This document shows, one piece after another, positions 15,892 to 23,134 of a stretch of DNA of 36,622 nt. This DNA is from Vogesella mureinivorans (GTDB lineage: Bacteria > Pseudomonadota > Gammaproteobacteria > Burkholderiales > Chromobacteriaceae). How positions within the stretch are numbered: position 1 is the first letter of the stretch; every line of letters starts with the position of its first letter. The translations under genes and the position numbers were made by a program. The stretch covers positions 1-36,622 of the forward strand of contig NZ_VMTV02000122.1 in NCBI RefSeq assembly GCF_007644035.1, written 5' to 3'. The notes beneath the pieces were generated by a model that worked only from the letters and a program-made list of their open reading frames with translations, ran no database searches and had not been told where the DNA came from.

Positions 15892-16329
15892 ATGAGCGAG
15901 CCTTACTGGAACCCGATGGTGCCGGAGCTGACCGTCACCGACATGGCGCGGTCGCTGCCGTTTTATCTGGCCGCCGGCTTTAGCGTGCGCTTTCGCCGCA
16001 GTGCGCCCGATTTTGTTTACCTGGAGCTGGGCCAGGCACAGCTGATGCTGGAAGCCTGGCACCCGCAGGGCTGGCACACCGGCGAGCTGCAAACGCCGTT
16101 TGGCCGTGGCATCAACCTGCAGATCGAGGTGGATGACGTGACCGCGTTGGCCGCACGGCTGCAGGCCGCCGGCTACGCCTGCTTCCGCCCGCTGCAGGAA
16201 AGCTGGTACGCCGTGGCCGACGACGAAGAAGAAGGCCAGCTGGAAGGCCTGTGGCAAGACCCGGACGGCTACCTGCTGCGTTTTGTCGAAATACTGGGCA
16301 GCCGCCCGCGCCCACCGGAGGCCACATGA
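15892..16329 (+). CDS. VOC-superfamily protein (glyoxalase/bleomycin-resistance fold)
   Basis: A 145-residue vicinal-oxygen-chelate protein. It shows the paired beta-alpha-beta-beta-beta units: VPELTVTDMARSLPFYLAAGF at the start and INLQIEVDDVTALAARLQAAGY in the second half, ending QDPDGYLLRFVE with the metal-ligand Glu position. The arrangement resembles the bleomycin-binding/ShBle-like group, which can bind drugs without a metal. Its role in a glycan cluster is unclear. Its stop overlaps the next ATG, so it is translationally coupled to the acyltransferase. It may be a passenger, or a sugar-lactone or antibiotic-binding protein. Confidence 0.82.
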   Translation: MSEPYWNPMVPELTVTDMARSLPFYLAAGFSVRFRRSAPDFVYLELGQAQLMLEAWHPQGWHTGELQTPFGRGINLQIEVDDVTALAARLQAAGYACFRPLQESWYAVADDEEEGQLEGLWQDPDGYLLRFVEILGSRPRPPEAT

Positions 16330-17366
16330 GCCAGCAGCCACACATCCGCTTTGATTTTGCCGACGGCCTGCGCGGCCTGGCCATGCTGGCCGTGGTGCTG
16401 TTCCACTACACGCAAACGTTCTGGCAGCGCCGCGACCGCATTGCCGAGGTGATGAGCGTGCCGCCGCTGCCTGGCTACGACGGCGCATCGTTCGTGCTGC
16501 CGTTCAACCTGGGCGCGGTGGGGGTGGGGCTGTTTCTGCTGATTTCCGGTTTGCTGATTCCGCTATCGCTCACGCGCATGGGCGCGCTGCGCTTTGCCGT
16601 GTCGCGCTTCTTCCGCATCTACCCCACCTACTGGGCCGGGCTGGCGGTGACAGTGGCGGCATTATGGTTGGCCGCACAGCTGCCCGGCGGCGTGTGGAGC
16701 GTGACCGCGCGCGACGTACTGGGCCATGTGAGCATTGCGCTGATCGACTGGATCGGCGGGCGCAATATCGACCCGGTGATGTGGACGCTGAAAGTAGAGC
16801 TGTGGTTTTACGCCATGCTGGGCATCGCTTTCACACTAACCGGCCGCCGCATCAAATGGGCGATCTGGCTGCTGCTGCCGCTATTGGTATGGCTGTGCCG
16901 CTTTGCGCCGGTAAACGGTTTTCAGACCATTGTGTGTTACTTCCCGCTGATGTTTGCCGGCAGCTGGGTGTACTTCTACCAGACCGGCCACGCCGGCCGC
17001 GTGGAAACCGTGCTGCACTTTATCGGCATGCTGGCGCTGTACGTATGGCTTACCGGCTGGGGCAACCCCGGCCTGTACGCCAGCTATGGCATAGGCGTGG
17101 CGCTGTTTGTGGCGGCGGCTTTCTGGCCGCGGCTGGTGGCGGTGCCGCTGCTCACACGCGTGGCGGGCGTGAGCTACGCCTGGTACGTGTGTCACGCCAC
17201 GGTCGGTTACGCCATTTTGTTTACGCTGGCACAATACGGCACCCCGTGGTGGGCGATGGTGGCCATCGCGCTGGGGGTGACGTGGGGCATGGCGCAGGCG
17301 ATTCACCGCTGGGTGGAGCTCCCGACGCAGCGGCTGGGCAAGGTGTTGTCGGACAAGTTGAAGTGA
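16326..17366 (+). CDS. Acyltransferase-3 family membrane protein (OafA/YrhL type)
   Basis: A 346-residue inner-membrane acyltransferase with about ten helices. The N-terminal signature FADGLRGLAMLAVVLFHY contains the R/H residues (RG..., FHY) needed for O-acyl transfer, and VSRFFRIYPTYWAG is the second conserved family segment. Such proteins O-acetylate sugars of lipopolysaccharide or other glycans using cytoplasmic acetyl-CoA. The ATG at 16326 lies in the VOC stop (ATGA) and follows GGAGG. A GGTTGGCCGCA word (16666-16676) is read as Trp-Leu-Ala-Ala. This is the last gene before the repeat-rich gap. Confidence 0.9.
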   Translation: MSQQPHIRFDFADGLRGLAMLAVVLFHYTQTFWQRRDRIAEVMSVPPLPGYDGASFVLPFNLGAVGVGLFLLISGLLIPLSLTRMGALRFAVSRFFRIYPTYWAGLAVTVAALWLAAQLPGGVWSVTARDVLGHVSIALIDWIGGRNIDPVMWTLKVELWFYAMLGIAFTLTGRRIKWAIWLLLPLLVWLCRFAPVNGFQTIVCYFPLMFAGSWVYFYQTGHAGRVETVLHFIGMLALYVWLTGWGNPGLYASYGIGVALFVAAAFWPRLVAVPLLTRVAGVSYAWYVCHATVGYAILFTLAQYGTPWWAMVAIALGVTWGMAQAIHRWVELPTQRLGKVLSDKLK

Positions 17367-17389
17367 GTGGTCGCCGGGTATGCAGGTAG

Positions 17390-17416
17390 CCCGGATAAGC
17401 CGCAGGCGCATCCGGG
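17390..17416. repeat. CCCGGAT/ATCCGGG hairpin repeat
   Basis: CCCGGAT at 17390 pairs with ATCCGGG at 17410-17416. Intergenic hairpins of this sequence type (TAGCCCGGAT...ATCCGGGG) are scattered in many proteobacterial genomes. Confidence 0.7.
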
Positions 17417-17428
17417 GAACGAGGGCTT

Positions 17429-17521
17429 GCGCCAACGGGATGGGTGGCGTGATGGGTAGGTTGGGTTGAATGAAATGAAGCCCAACGTTCACCGCGTTAC
17501 GGTTGCATGGTTGTTGCTATT
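17429..17521. repeat. Direct repeat, copy 1
   Basis: A stretch of about 93 bp starting GCGCCAACGGGATGGGTGGC recurs almost unchanged at 17811. It contains GTTGGGTT...AGCCCAAC, a hairpin repeat type common between bacterial genes. Confidence 0.85.
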
Positions 17522-17557
17522 TGCTTCGTCAACGTTGTGACCGCTTGAAGTGATAGA

Positions 17558-17567
17558 TGCGGCCAAC
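17558..17567 (-). repeat. Intergenic copy of the TTGGCCGCA word in the repeat gap
   Basis: TGCGGCCAAC lies between direct repeat 1 and the 17634 hairpin. Confidence 0.7.
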
Positions 17568-17633
17568 ATTTGGTGCTTGGTTTGATGAACCGCTGCGCGG
17601 TGCTGTTTGCATGCCGCTATCGAGCGGCAGCGA

Positions 17634-17807
17634 GGTTCTTTCTTTTGCGTCGCCAAAAGAAAGAACCCAAAGAAAAGGCGACCCGGGGCTGCTCGAAACC
17701 CCGGACAAAACGGCATGCCCCAGGCGCCGCCGAACTCGCCCCTTGCTAACGGCGCGGGGCTCAGACAAATCGGTGTCTTAAAACCTGGGGCATACCGTTT
17801 TGTCCGG
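17634..17807. repeat. Compound inverted-repeat element (hairpin plus long inverted repeat)
   Basis: A perfect 14-bp hairpin GGTTCTTTCTTTTG / CAAAAGAAAGAACC (17634-17667) is followed by a 21-bp inverted repeat, 17701-17721 against 17787-17807, with one mismatch. The TTTCTTTTG-CGTCGC-CAAAAGAAAG core is a dispersed repeat type familiar from Pseudomonas, Xanthomonas and betaproteobacteria. Short frames across it are translations of the repeat, not genes. Confidence 0.8.
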
Positions 17808-17810
17808 CTC

Positions 17811-17904
17811 GCGCCAACGGGATGGGTGGCGTGATGGGTAGGTTGGGTTGAATGAAATGAAGCCCAACGTTCACGGCGTTACGCCTGCATGGGGGCTGCT
17901 ATTT
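17811..17904. repeat. Direct repeat, copy 2
   Basis: This is the second copy of the 17429 repeat, 382 bp downstream in the same orientation, with a few substitutions near its end. Together the copies bracket the compound inverted-repeat element. Confidence 0.85.
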
Positions 17905-17915
17905 GAGCGGTAAAC

Positions 17916-17941
17916 ATTGGGCTTCGCGGGTGCAGCCCAAT
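17916..17941. repeat. ATTGGGCT/AGCCCAAT hairpin
   Basis: An 8-bp perfect stem (17916-17923 with 17934-17941). From here to the next gene start I see no other clear element. Confidence 0.65.
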
Positions 17942-18089
17942 CTACTGGCTGGCTAAGGCATTCAAGGGACGATAGGCGCTATCCATTGCGCCATCGCACC
18001 GCATCGATTACATACCGTCACCCGCTACGGGGGGCGGTGCTGGATAATGGCGCGTCGGGCTGACCTGCCGCATGAATACGGAAAAGAAC

Positions 18090-19253
18090 ATGGCTGAACA
18101 GAAGTTTTTACCCTTCGCCCTGCCGGATATCGGCGAGGACGAGATCAATGAAGTGGTCGACGCGCTGCGTTCCGGCTGGGTGACCACCGGCCCGAAAACC
18201 CGCCAGTTCGAGGCGGATTTTGCGGCCTATATCGGCGGCGGCGTGGAAGCGATTGCGGTGAATTCGGCTACCGCCGGCCTGCACCTGGCGCTGGAGGCGG
18301 TGGGGGTGAAAGAGGGTGACGAGGTGATCGTGCCCAGCTACACCTTTACCGCTACCGCCGAGGTGGTGCGCTACCTCGGCGCGCACCCGGTGTGCGTGGA
18401 TGTGGACCCGGTTACCTTCAACATCTGCCCCGATGCCATCCGCGCGGCCATTACCGACAAGACCCGCGCCATCATGCCGGTGCACTTTGCCGGCCTGGCC
18501 TGCGATATGGACACCATCATCGCCATTGCGCGCGAGCACGGCCTGAAGGTGGTGGAAGACGCCGCCCACGCCATGCCCACTTATTACAAGGGCACGCTGG
18601 TGGGGGCGCTGGATTCTGATGTAACCGTGTTCAGCTTCTACGCCAACAAGACCATGACCACCGGCGAGGGCGGCATGGTGGTGTCGCGCCAGGCCGACAT
18701 CATTGCCCGCTGCAAGATCATGCGCCTGCACGGCATCAGCCGTGATGCTTTCGACCGCTATACCTCCAAGACCCCGGCCTGGTACTACGAAGTGGTGGCC
18801 CCGGGCTACAAGTACAATATGCCGGACACCGCGGCGGCGATGGGTATTCACCAGCTCAAAAAGATCAACGCCTTTCTGCAAAAGCGCGAGGTGATGGCCG
18901 CGCGCTACGACGCAGAGCTGGCCGGCCTGCCACTGACCTTGCCCGCCCACCCCGCCGACGCCGGCAGCAACCATGCCTGGCACCTGTACCCGGTACGCCT
19001 GCAGCCGCAGGCCGGTATCAGCCGCGATGATTTCATCGTGAAGATGGCCGAGCTGGGCATAGGCTGCTCGGTGCATTTTATTCCGCTGCACCGCCAGCCG
19101 GTATGGCGCGATACCTACGGCCTGACCCGTGAGCAGTTCCCGGTAGCGGATGCGGCGTTTGAAGCCGAAGTGACGCTGCCGCTGTACACCCGCATGAGCG
19201 ACGACGATCAGACCCGCGTGATTGCCGCCGTGCGCCAGCTGCTGGGGCAGTGA
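18090..19253 (+). CDS. UDP-4-keto-6-deoxy-GlcNAc-type aminotransferase (DegT/DnrJ family, PglE/PglC-like)
   Basis: A 387-residue PLP-dependent sugar aminotransferase. The lysine that binds PLP lies in [16 protein letters not shown] (bases 18648-18650). [15 protein letters not shown] and [14 protein letters not shown] are typical of enzymes that aminate C4 of 4-keto-6-deoxy-HexNAc nucleotides. Together with the 20319 dehydratase and the 19253 phosphoglycosyltransferase it forms a module resembling the Neisseria pglB-C-D and Campylobacter pglC-E-F sets for bacillosamine-type sugars. I prefer the ATG at 18090, preceded by a GGAAAAG-like site. An in-frame ATG at 18072 has no ribosome site. The stop overlaps the next ATG by one base. 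Confidence 0.88.
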   Translation: MAEQKFLPFALPDIGEDEINEVVDALRSGWVTTGPKTRQFEADFAAYIGGGVEAIAVNSATAGLHLALEAVGVKEGDEVIVPSYTFTATAEVVRYLGAHPVCVDVDPVTFNICPDAIRAAITDKTRAIMPVHFAGLACDMDTIIAIAREHGLKVVEDAAHAMPTYYKGTLVGALDSDVTVFSFYANKTMTTGEGGMVVSRQADIIARCKIMRLHGISRDAFDRYTSKTPAWYYEVVAPGYKYNMPDTAAAMGIHQLKKINAFLQKREVMAARYDAELAGLPLTLPAHPADAGSNHAWHLYPVRLQPQAGISRDDFIVKMAELGIGCSVHFIPLHRQPVWRDTYGLTREQFPVADAAFEAEVTLPLYTRMSDDDQTRVIAAVRQLLGQ

Positions 19254-19915
19254 TGCGCGATTCGGATAAGCATGGCGTAGATACCTTGCGGCCAACCTTG
19301 GCCGCACGCCCCGGCTCGGCGCTGGCCAAGCGCCTGTTCGACCTGGTGGCCGTACTGGCCGGGCTGTGGCTGATCTGGCCGCTGCTGTTGGCCATCGCGC
19401 TGTGGGTAAAGCTGGACTCGCCCGGCCCGGTATTCTTCCGCCAGGTGCGGGTAGGGCGCGGCGGCCAGCTGTTCCGCATCCACAAGTTCCGCACCATGAA
19501 GATCGGTGCCGAGGCCGCCGGCCAGCTGACGGTGGGCGCAGACCGGCGCGTTACCCGCGCCGGCCAGCTGCTGCGCAAGACCAAACTGGACGAGCTGCCG
19601 CAGCTGCTGGACGTGCTGTACGGCGACATGAGCCTGGTGGGGCCGCGCCCCGAGGTGCCCAAATACGTGGCGCACTACCCGGATGGCGTGAAGGACATCG
19701 TGCTGTCGGTGCGCCCCGGCATTACCGACTGGGCGTCGATCCGCATGATCGACGAGAACGAGATACTGGGTAAGGCTGCCGACCCCGAGCGCGCGTACAT
19801 CGAGCAGGTACTGCCGGAAAAGCTGGGCTACTACGTGCGCTACGCGCAAAGCCACAGCGTGGCGGGCGACGTGCAGATCATCGTGGCGACCTTGCTGAAG
19901 ATTGTGACCCGCTGA
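19253..19915 (+). CDS. Small phosphoglycosyltransferase (PglC/WcaJ-type bacterial sugar transferase)
   Basis: A 220-residue monotopic phosphoglycosyltransferase (PF02397). It transfers a phospho-sugar from a UDP-sugar to undecaprenyl phosphate to start a glycan. One membrane-inserted hydrophobic segment (FDLVAVLAGLWLIWPLLLAI) lies at about residues 25-45. FRIHKFRTMK follows, then the catalytic Asp-Glu in KTKLDELPQLL and the GDMSLVGPRPEVP motif. Length and layout match the minimal PglC form. It lacks both the five-helix extension of WbaP and the acetyltransferase domain fused in Neisseria PglB. An unusual N-terminal extension contains two inverted TTGGCCGCA words (19287-19306). The ATG overlaps the upstream stop (TGATG). 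Confidence 0.92.
   Translation: MRDSDKHGVDTLRPTLAARPGSALAKRLFDLVAVLAGLWLIWPLLLAIALWVKLDSPGPVFFRQVRVGRGGQLFRIHKFRTMKIGAEAAGQLTVGADRRVTRAGQLLRKTKLDELPQLLDVLYGDMSLVGPRPEVPKYVAHYPDGVKDIVLSVRPGITDWASIRMIDENEILGKAADPERAYIEQVLPEKLGYYVRYAQSHSVAGDVQIIVATLLKIVTR
19287..19306. repeat. Head-to-head pair of TTGGCCGCA words
   Basis: TGCGGCCAACC abuts TTGGCCGCA, making an almost perfect 20-bp palindrome inside codons 12-18 of the phosphoglycosyltransferase, upstream of its first conserved segment. Confidence 0.85.
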
Positions 19916-19928
19916 CAGGACACCAGGT

Positions 19929-20288
19929 ATGAGCCGACCGGAACAGACTTACCGAGGCAGCTGCCACTGCGGCGCCGTGCAGTTTGAAATCACCACGGAC
20001 TTTCCCGAGCTGACTATGTGCGACTGCTCGCTGTGCCGCAAGAAAAATGCGCTGATGGTGAAGGTGCACGAGAGCCGCTTCACCCTGCTGGCGGGGGCCG
20101 AGCAGCTGGCGGAGTACCAGTTTCATACCCATACCGCCCGCCATTTCTTTTGCAAGGTGTGCGGCATTTACCCCTTCCACCGCAAGCGTGTGACGCCGGA
20201 TAACTTCGGCATCAACGTGTTTTGTCTGGATAACTTCGACCCGGCGGGCATTCCTGTGCGCCAGGCCGTTGGCGCGGCCATGCCCTGA
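19929..20288 (+). CDS. GFA/CENP-V-family zinc-binding protein
   Basis: A 119-residue protein of the GFA family (glutathione-dependent formaldehyde-activating enzyme-like, PF04828). The zinc-binding cysteines are in the usual order: SCHCGAVQF at about residues 11-19, MCDCSLCRKKNA at 30-41 and FFCKVCGIYPFH at 74-85. Most members are unassigned; the assay behind the family name (S-hydroxymethylglutathione formation) is disputed. It lies between the phosphoglycosyltransferase and the dehydratase of the sugar module, which is an unexpected place. AGGA precedes the ATG. I treat it as a passenger with no evident sugar role. Confidence 0.88.
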   Translation: MSRPEQTYRGSCHCGAVQFEITTDFPELTMCDCSLCRKKNALMVKVHESRFTLLAGAEQLAEYQFHTHTARHFFCKVCGIYPFHRKRVTPDNFGINVFCLDNFDPAGIPVRQAVGAAMP

Positions 20289-20318
20289 GCTGGCGGCTTG
20301 CTGAGATAAAAGGTTTAC

Positions 20319-22202
20319 ATGCTGGAAAAACTGCTTTCCTTCTCGCGCCATCACAAGATGGCGCTGCTGATGCTGATGGATGCGCTGCTGCTGCCGCTGG
20401 CCATGTGGAGCGCGGTGCTGCTGCGCCTGGGCGGCAACTGGGACCCGAAGCTGGACCCCTACCTGTGGATATTTGCCGTGCCGCCGCTGTGGGTGCTGCC
20501 CATCTTCATCAAGCTGGGGCTGTACCGCGCGGTGCTGAAGTTTCTGGACGACCGCATCGTCTACACCGTGTTTGTCGGCGTGTCGCTGTCGGTGCTGGTG
20601 TTGATGGCGGTGATCCTGATGGCCGGTGTCAGCGCCTTTCCGCGCACCTCCATCATCATCTTCTGGGTGTTCGCCATGGCCTATATCGGTGGCAGCCGCT
20701 TTCTGCTGCGCGGCCTGGTACGGCGTATCGACGCGCTGGATGCGCCACGGCGCCCGGTGCTGATCTACGGCGCCGGCCGCGCCGGCCTGCAGCTGATGGC
20801 CGGCCTGCTGGAAGGGCGCGAGTACCGCCCGATGGCGTTTGTGGACGATAACCCGCAGCTGTGGCGCCGTACCTTCCGTGGCCTGGCAGTGCACGGTCCG
20901 CACGAGCTGCCGCAGCTGTTGCAAGACACCGAGGCCGAGCTGATCCTGCTGGCCATTCCGTCGGCCAGCCGTGGCCGCCACCGCGAGATTCTGGAAAAAC
21001 TGGAAGCGCTGCACGTGCCCATCAAGCGCCTGCCGGGCATGGCCGACCTGGTGTCCGGCGAGGTACGCGTGACCGAGCTGCGCGAGGTCGGCATCGACGA
21101 CCTGCTGGGCCGCGACCCGGTACCGCCGCAGCCGGCGCTGCTGGCGGCCAACATCAGCGGCAAGGTGGTGATGGTTACCGGTGCGGGCGGGTCGATTGGC
21201 TCGGAGCTGTGCCGCCAGATTGTGCGGCAGAAGCCCGTGCGCATCGTGCTGTTCGAGGCCAGCGAGTACGCGCTGTACGCCATCGACCAGGAGCTGGCCC
21301 GCCTGGCGCCGGCGGTGCAGCGCGTGCCTTTCCTGGGCAGCGTTACAGACTACCCGCGCCTGCTGGCCGTGCTGCAGGGCATGCAGGTAGACACCGTCTA
21401 CCACGCCGCCGCCTACAAGCACGTGCCGATGGTGGAACACAACCCGGTGGCCGGCATCGTCAACAACGCCTTTGGCACCGACACCTGCGCCCGCGCCGCC
21501 GAAGACGCGGGCGTGGCCACCTTTGTGCTGATCTCTACCGACAAAGCCGTGCGGCCAACGAATGTGATGGGCGCCACCAAGCGCCTGGCCGAGCTGGCGC
21601 TGCAGGCGCGCCACGCGGCGGGCAGCCGTACCCGCTTTGTGATGGTGCGCTTTGGCAATGTGCTGGGCAGCTCCGGCTCGGTGGTGCCGCTGTTCAAGCA
21701 GCAGATCGCCAGCGGCGGCCCGGTAACGCTGACGCACGCCGACATTACCCGCTATTTCATGACCATCCCCGAAGCCGCGCAGCTGGTGATCCAGGCCGGC
21801 GCGATGGGGCAGGGCGGTGACGTGTTCGTGCTGGACATGGGCGAGCCGGTGCGCATCATCGACCTGGCGCGGCGCATGATTCACCTGTCCGGCCTGCAAG
21901 TGCGCGACGAGCGCAACCCGCAGGGCGATGTGGAGATCCGCTGCACCGGCCTGCGCCCGGGCGAAAAGCTGTACGAGGAGCTGCTGATCGGCGACAACGT
22001 GCTGCCCACCGACCACCCGCGCATCATGCGCGCGCAGGAATACCACCTGCCGCCGGCCGAGCTGGCGCAGCATATGGCCGCGCTGGCTAGCGCGTGCGAG
22101 GCGCTGGATGCGGCGCAGGCCTTTGCGCTGATGCAGGGCGTGGTGCACGAGTTCCAGGCCGCCGAGGCCACCGCCGACTGGCTGGTGCAGGCGCGGCGCT
22201 AG
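20319..22202 (+). CDS. Membrane-bound UDP-GlcNAc 4,6-dehydratase (WbpM/PglF/PglD-type)
   Basis: A 627-residue nucleotide-sugar 4,6-dehydratase. The N-terminal third has four hydrophobic segments (for example MALLMLMDALLLPLAMW and VFVGVSLSVLVLMAVIL), followed by a Rossmann-like linker (VLIYGAGRAGLQLM). The catalytic SDR domain begins VMVTGAGGSIGSELC near residue 285. The active-site region reads STDKAVRPTNVMGATKR: the usual Tyr of the SDR triad is Met, as in the large WbpM/PglF enzymes. It produces UDP-4-keto-6-deoxy-GlcNAc, the substrate of the aminotransferase at 18090. AAAAGG lies before the ATG. It is the last gene of the cluster, followed by a strong terminator. Confidence 0.93.
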   Translation: MLEKLLSFSRHHKMALLMLMDALLLPLAMWSAVLLRLGGNWDPKLDPYLWIFAVPPLWVLPIFIKLGLYRAVLKFLDDRIVYTVFVGVSLSVLVLMAVILMAGVSAFPRTSIIIFWVFAMAYIGGSRFLLRGLVRRIDALDAPRRPVLIYGAGRAGLQLMAGLLEGREYRPMAFVDDNPQLWRRTFRGLAVHGPHELPQLLQDTEAELILLAIPSASRGRHREILEKLEALHVPIKRLPGMADLVSGEVRVTELREVGIDDLLGRDPVPPQPALLAANISGKVVMVTGAGGSIGSELCRQIVRQKPVRIVLFEASEYALYAIDQELARLAPAVQRVPFLGSVTDYPRLLAVLQGMQVDTVYHAAAYKHVPMVEHNPVAGIVNNAFGTDTCARAAEDAGVATFVLISTDKAVRPTNVMGATKRLAELALQARHAAGSRTRFVMVRFGNVLGSSGSVVPLFKQQIASGGPVTLTHADITRYFMTIPEAAQLVIQAGAMGQGGDVFVLDMGEPVRIIDLARRMIHLSGLQVRDERNPQGDVEIRCTGLRPGEKLYEELLIGDNVLPTDHPRIMRAQEYHLPPAELAQHMAALASACEALDAAQAFALMQGVVHEFQAAEATADWLVQARR

Positions 22203-22234
22203 CGCGTACCGACACAGCTTTGCTGCATGAACGT

Positions 22235-22270
22235 ACAAGGCCCGCCGGCCATGCCGGCGGGCCTTGTTGT
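22235..22270 (+). terminator. Rho-independent terminator ending the glycan cluster
   Basis: A perfect 15-bp stem, ACAAGGCCCGCCGGC (22235-22249) with GCCGGCGGGCCTTGT (22253-22267), loop CAT. The stem is strong but the following T tract is short and interrupted. Because it is symmetric, it may also stop the minus-strand operon that ends at 22344. Confidence 0.75.
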
Positions 22271-22303
22271 TTGCTGACAGGGTTGGCCATGCGTGGCAGG
22301 CAG

Positions 22304-22314
22304 GGTTGGCCGCA
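22304..22314 (+). repeat. Intergenic copy of GGTTGGCCGCA
   Basis: A full core copy lies between the terminator and the hydrolase gene. A near-match (GGTTGGCCATG) precedes it at 22281. Confidence 0.8.
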
Positions 22315-22343
22315 TGGCCTGCGGCCCACCCTGCCCCCGGGCA

Positions 22344-23111
22344 TCAGCCGGCTTTCTGGCTGACTTGCTGCAGGATGCTGCCGCTGGTGGCGTAGTCCTT
22401 GTTCAGATAAATCTTGGCAAACGAGTGCCCCAGCATGTCGCTGATGGGGTGGAAACCGATGCTGGCGTTGGCCGGCAGCACGGTTTTTACCACGCGCAGG
22501 CCGTTGATCACCTGGTCCCAGCTGGAGGTAACGTAGCTGGATTGCGGCAGCACGTACTGTGCGGGCGTGGCCACGCCCACGGTGACCACCTTGCCCAGTG
22601 CTTTTTCGGGGCCGCCCACCAGCAGGTTCTGGCCCACATTGGCGTACAGGTTGCCCTGCGAGTGCGCCACCAGCACCACTTTGCGGCCTTCGCCCAGATA
22701 GCGGCGGTACATGTTGACGTGTTGCGGCAGCTCGGTCATCTGCTGCTCGCCGGCAAAGCTTTTCACGTAGCTGTCTACCATGGCCTGGCTCATCCAGCCC
22801 GGCTGCGCCGCGCCGCCATCCACATAGCGCCAGAAGTCGCGGGCGCTCTGCGTTTCCTGGTTTTTCTGGCGGAATACCTGTTGCAGGTCGGCAAAGAAAC
22901 CATTGGTGGCGTTATAGGCGTTGCCGTATACGTAGCCCTTGTCCAGCTTGCGCGCCTGCAGGCTGCCTTTCAGCAATTGCAGGCTGGCGATGGCATCGTC
23001 GAAAGTGTTCTGGATGCCGTTCACGTATACCACGGCCGAGGCGGCAGCGTGGGCGCTGCCAGCGGTGGCCAGCAGCAGGGCGGCGGCCAGTGCGATAGTG
23101 CGTTGGTGCAT
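22344..23111 (-). CDS. Secreted alpha/beta-hydrolase (lipase-like), uncharacterised
   Basis: A 255-residue protein with a clear signal peptide (MHQRTIALAAALLLATAGSA, cleavage near AHA). The mature part starts AVVYVNGIQNTFDDA. The nucleophile motif is AHSQG in VVLVAHSQGNLYANVG at about residues 147-162, the G/A-x-S-x-G elbow of lipases and thioesterases. A possible catalytic His is in DMLGHSF near the C-terminus. The substrate is unknown. GGGAGA precedes the ATG on the minus strand. It is the second gene of a two-gene minus-strand operon, 23 bp after the unknown gene at 23135-23689, so the two products may act together in the envelope. Confidence 0.78.
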   Translation of the reverse strand: MHQRTIALAAALLLATAGSAHAAASAVVYVNGIQNTFDDAIASLQLLKGSLQARKLDKGYVYGNAYNATNGFFADLQQVFRQKNQETQSARDFWRYVDGGAAQPGWMSQAMVDSYVKSFAGEQQMTELPQHVNMYRRYLGEGRKVVLVAHSQGNLYANVGQNLLVGGPEKALGKVVTVGVATPAQYVLPQSSYVTSSWDQVINGLRVVKTVLPANASIGFHPISDMLGHSFAKIYLNKDYATSGSILQQVSQKAG

Positions 23112-23134
23112 GGGTATCTCCCGAAGTACGTTGC

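Noticed and set aside
14938-16488. 516-codon minus-strand frame
   Set aside because: Opposes a GT4, the VOC and the acyltransferase, all with intact domains.
17529-17834. Three short frames (74-79 codons) in the repeat gap
   Set aside because: They translate the inverted-repeat element itself; such frames are frequent false genes.
19878-22238. 786-codon open frame on the minus strand
   Set aside because: Low-complexity His/Gln/Ala shadow of the phosphoglycosyltransferase and dehydratase, which carry clear motifs on the plus strand.
22281-22291. GGTTGGCCATG as another copy of the word
   Set aside because: Breaks after TTGGCC; not counted.
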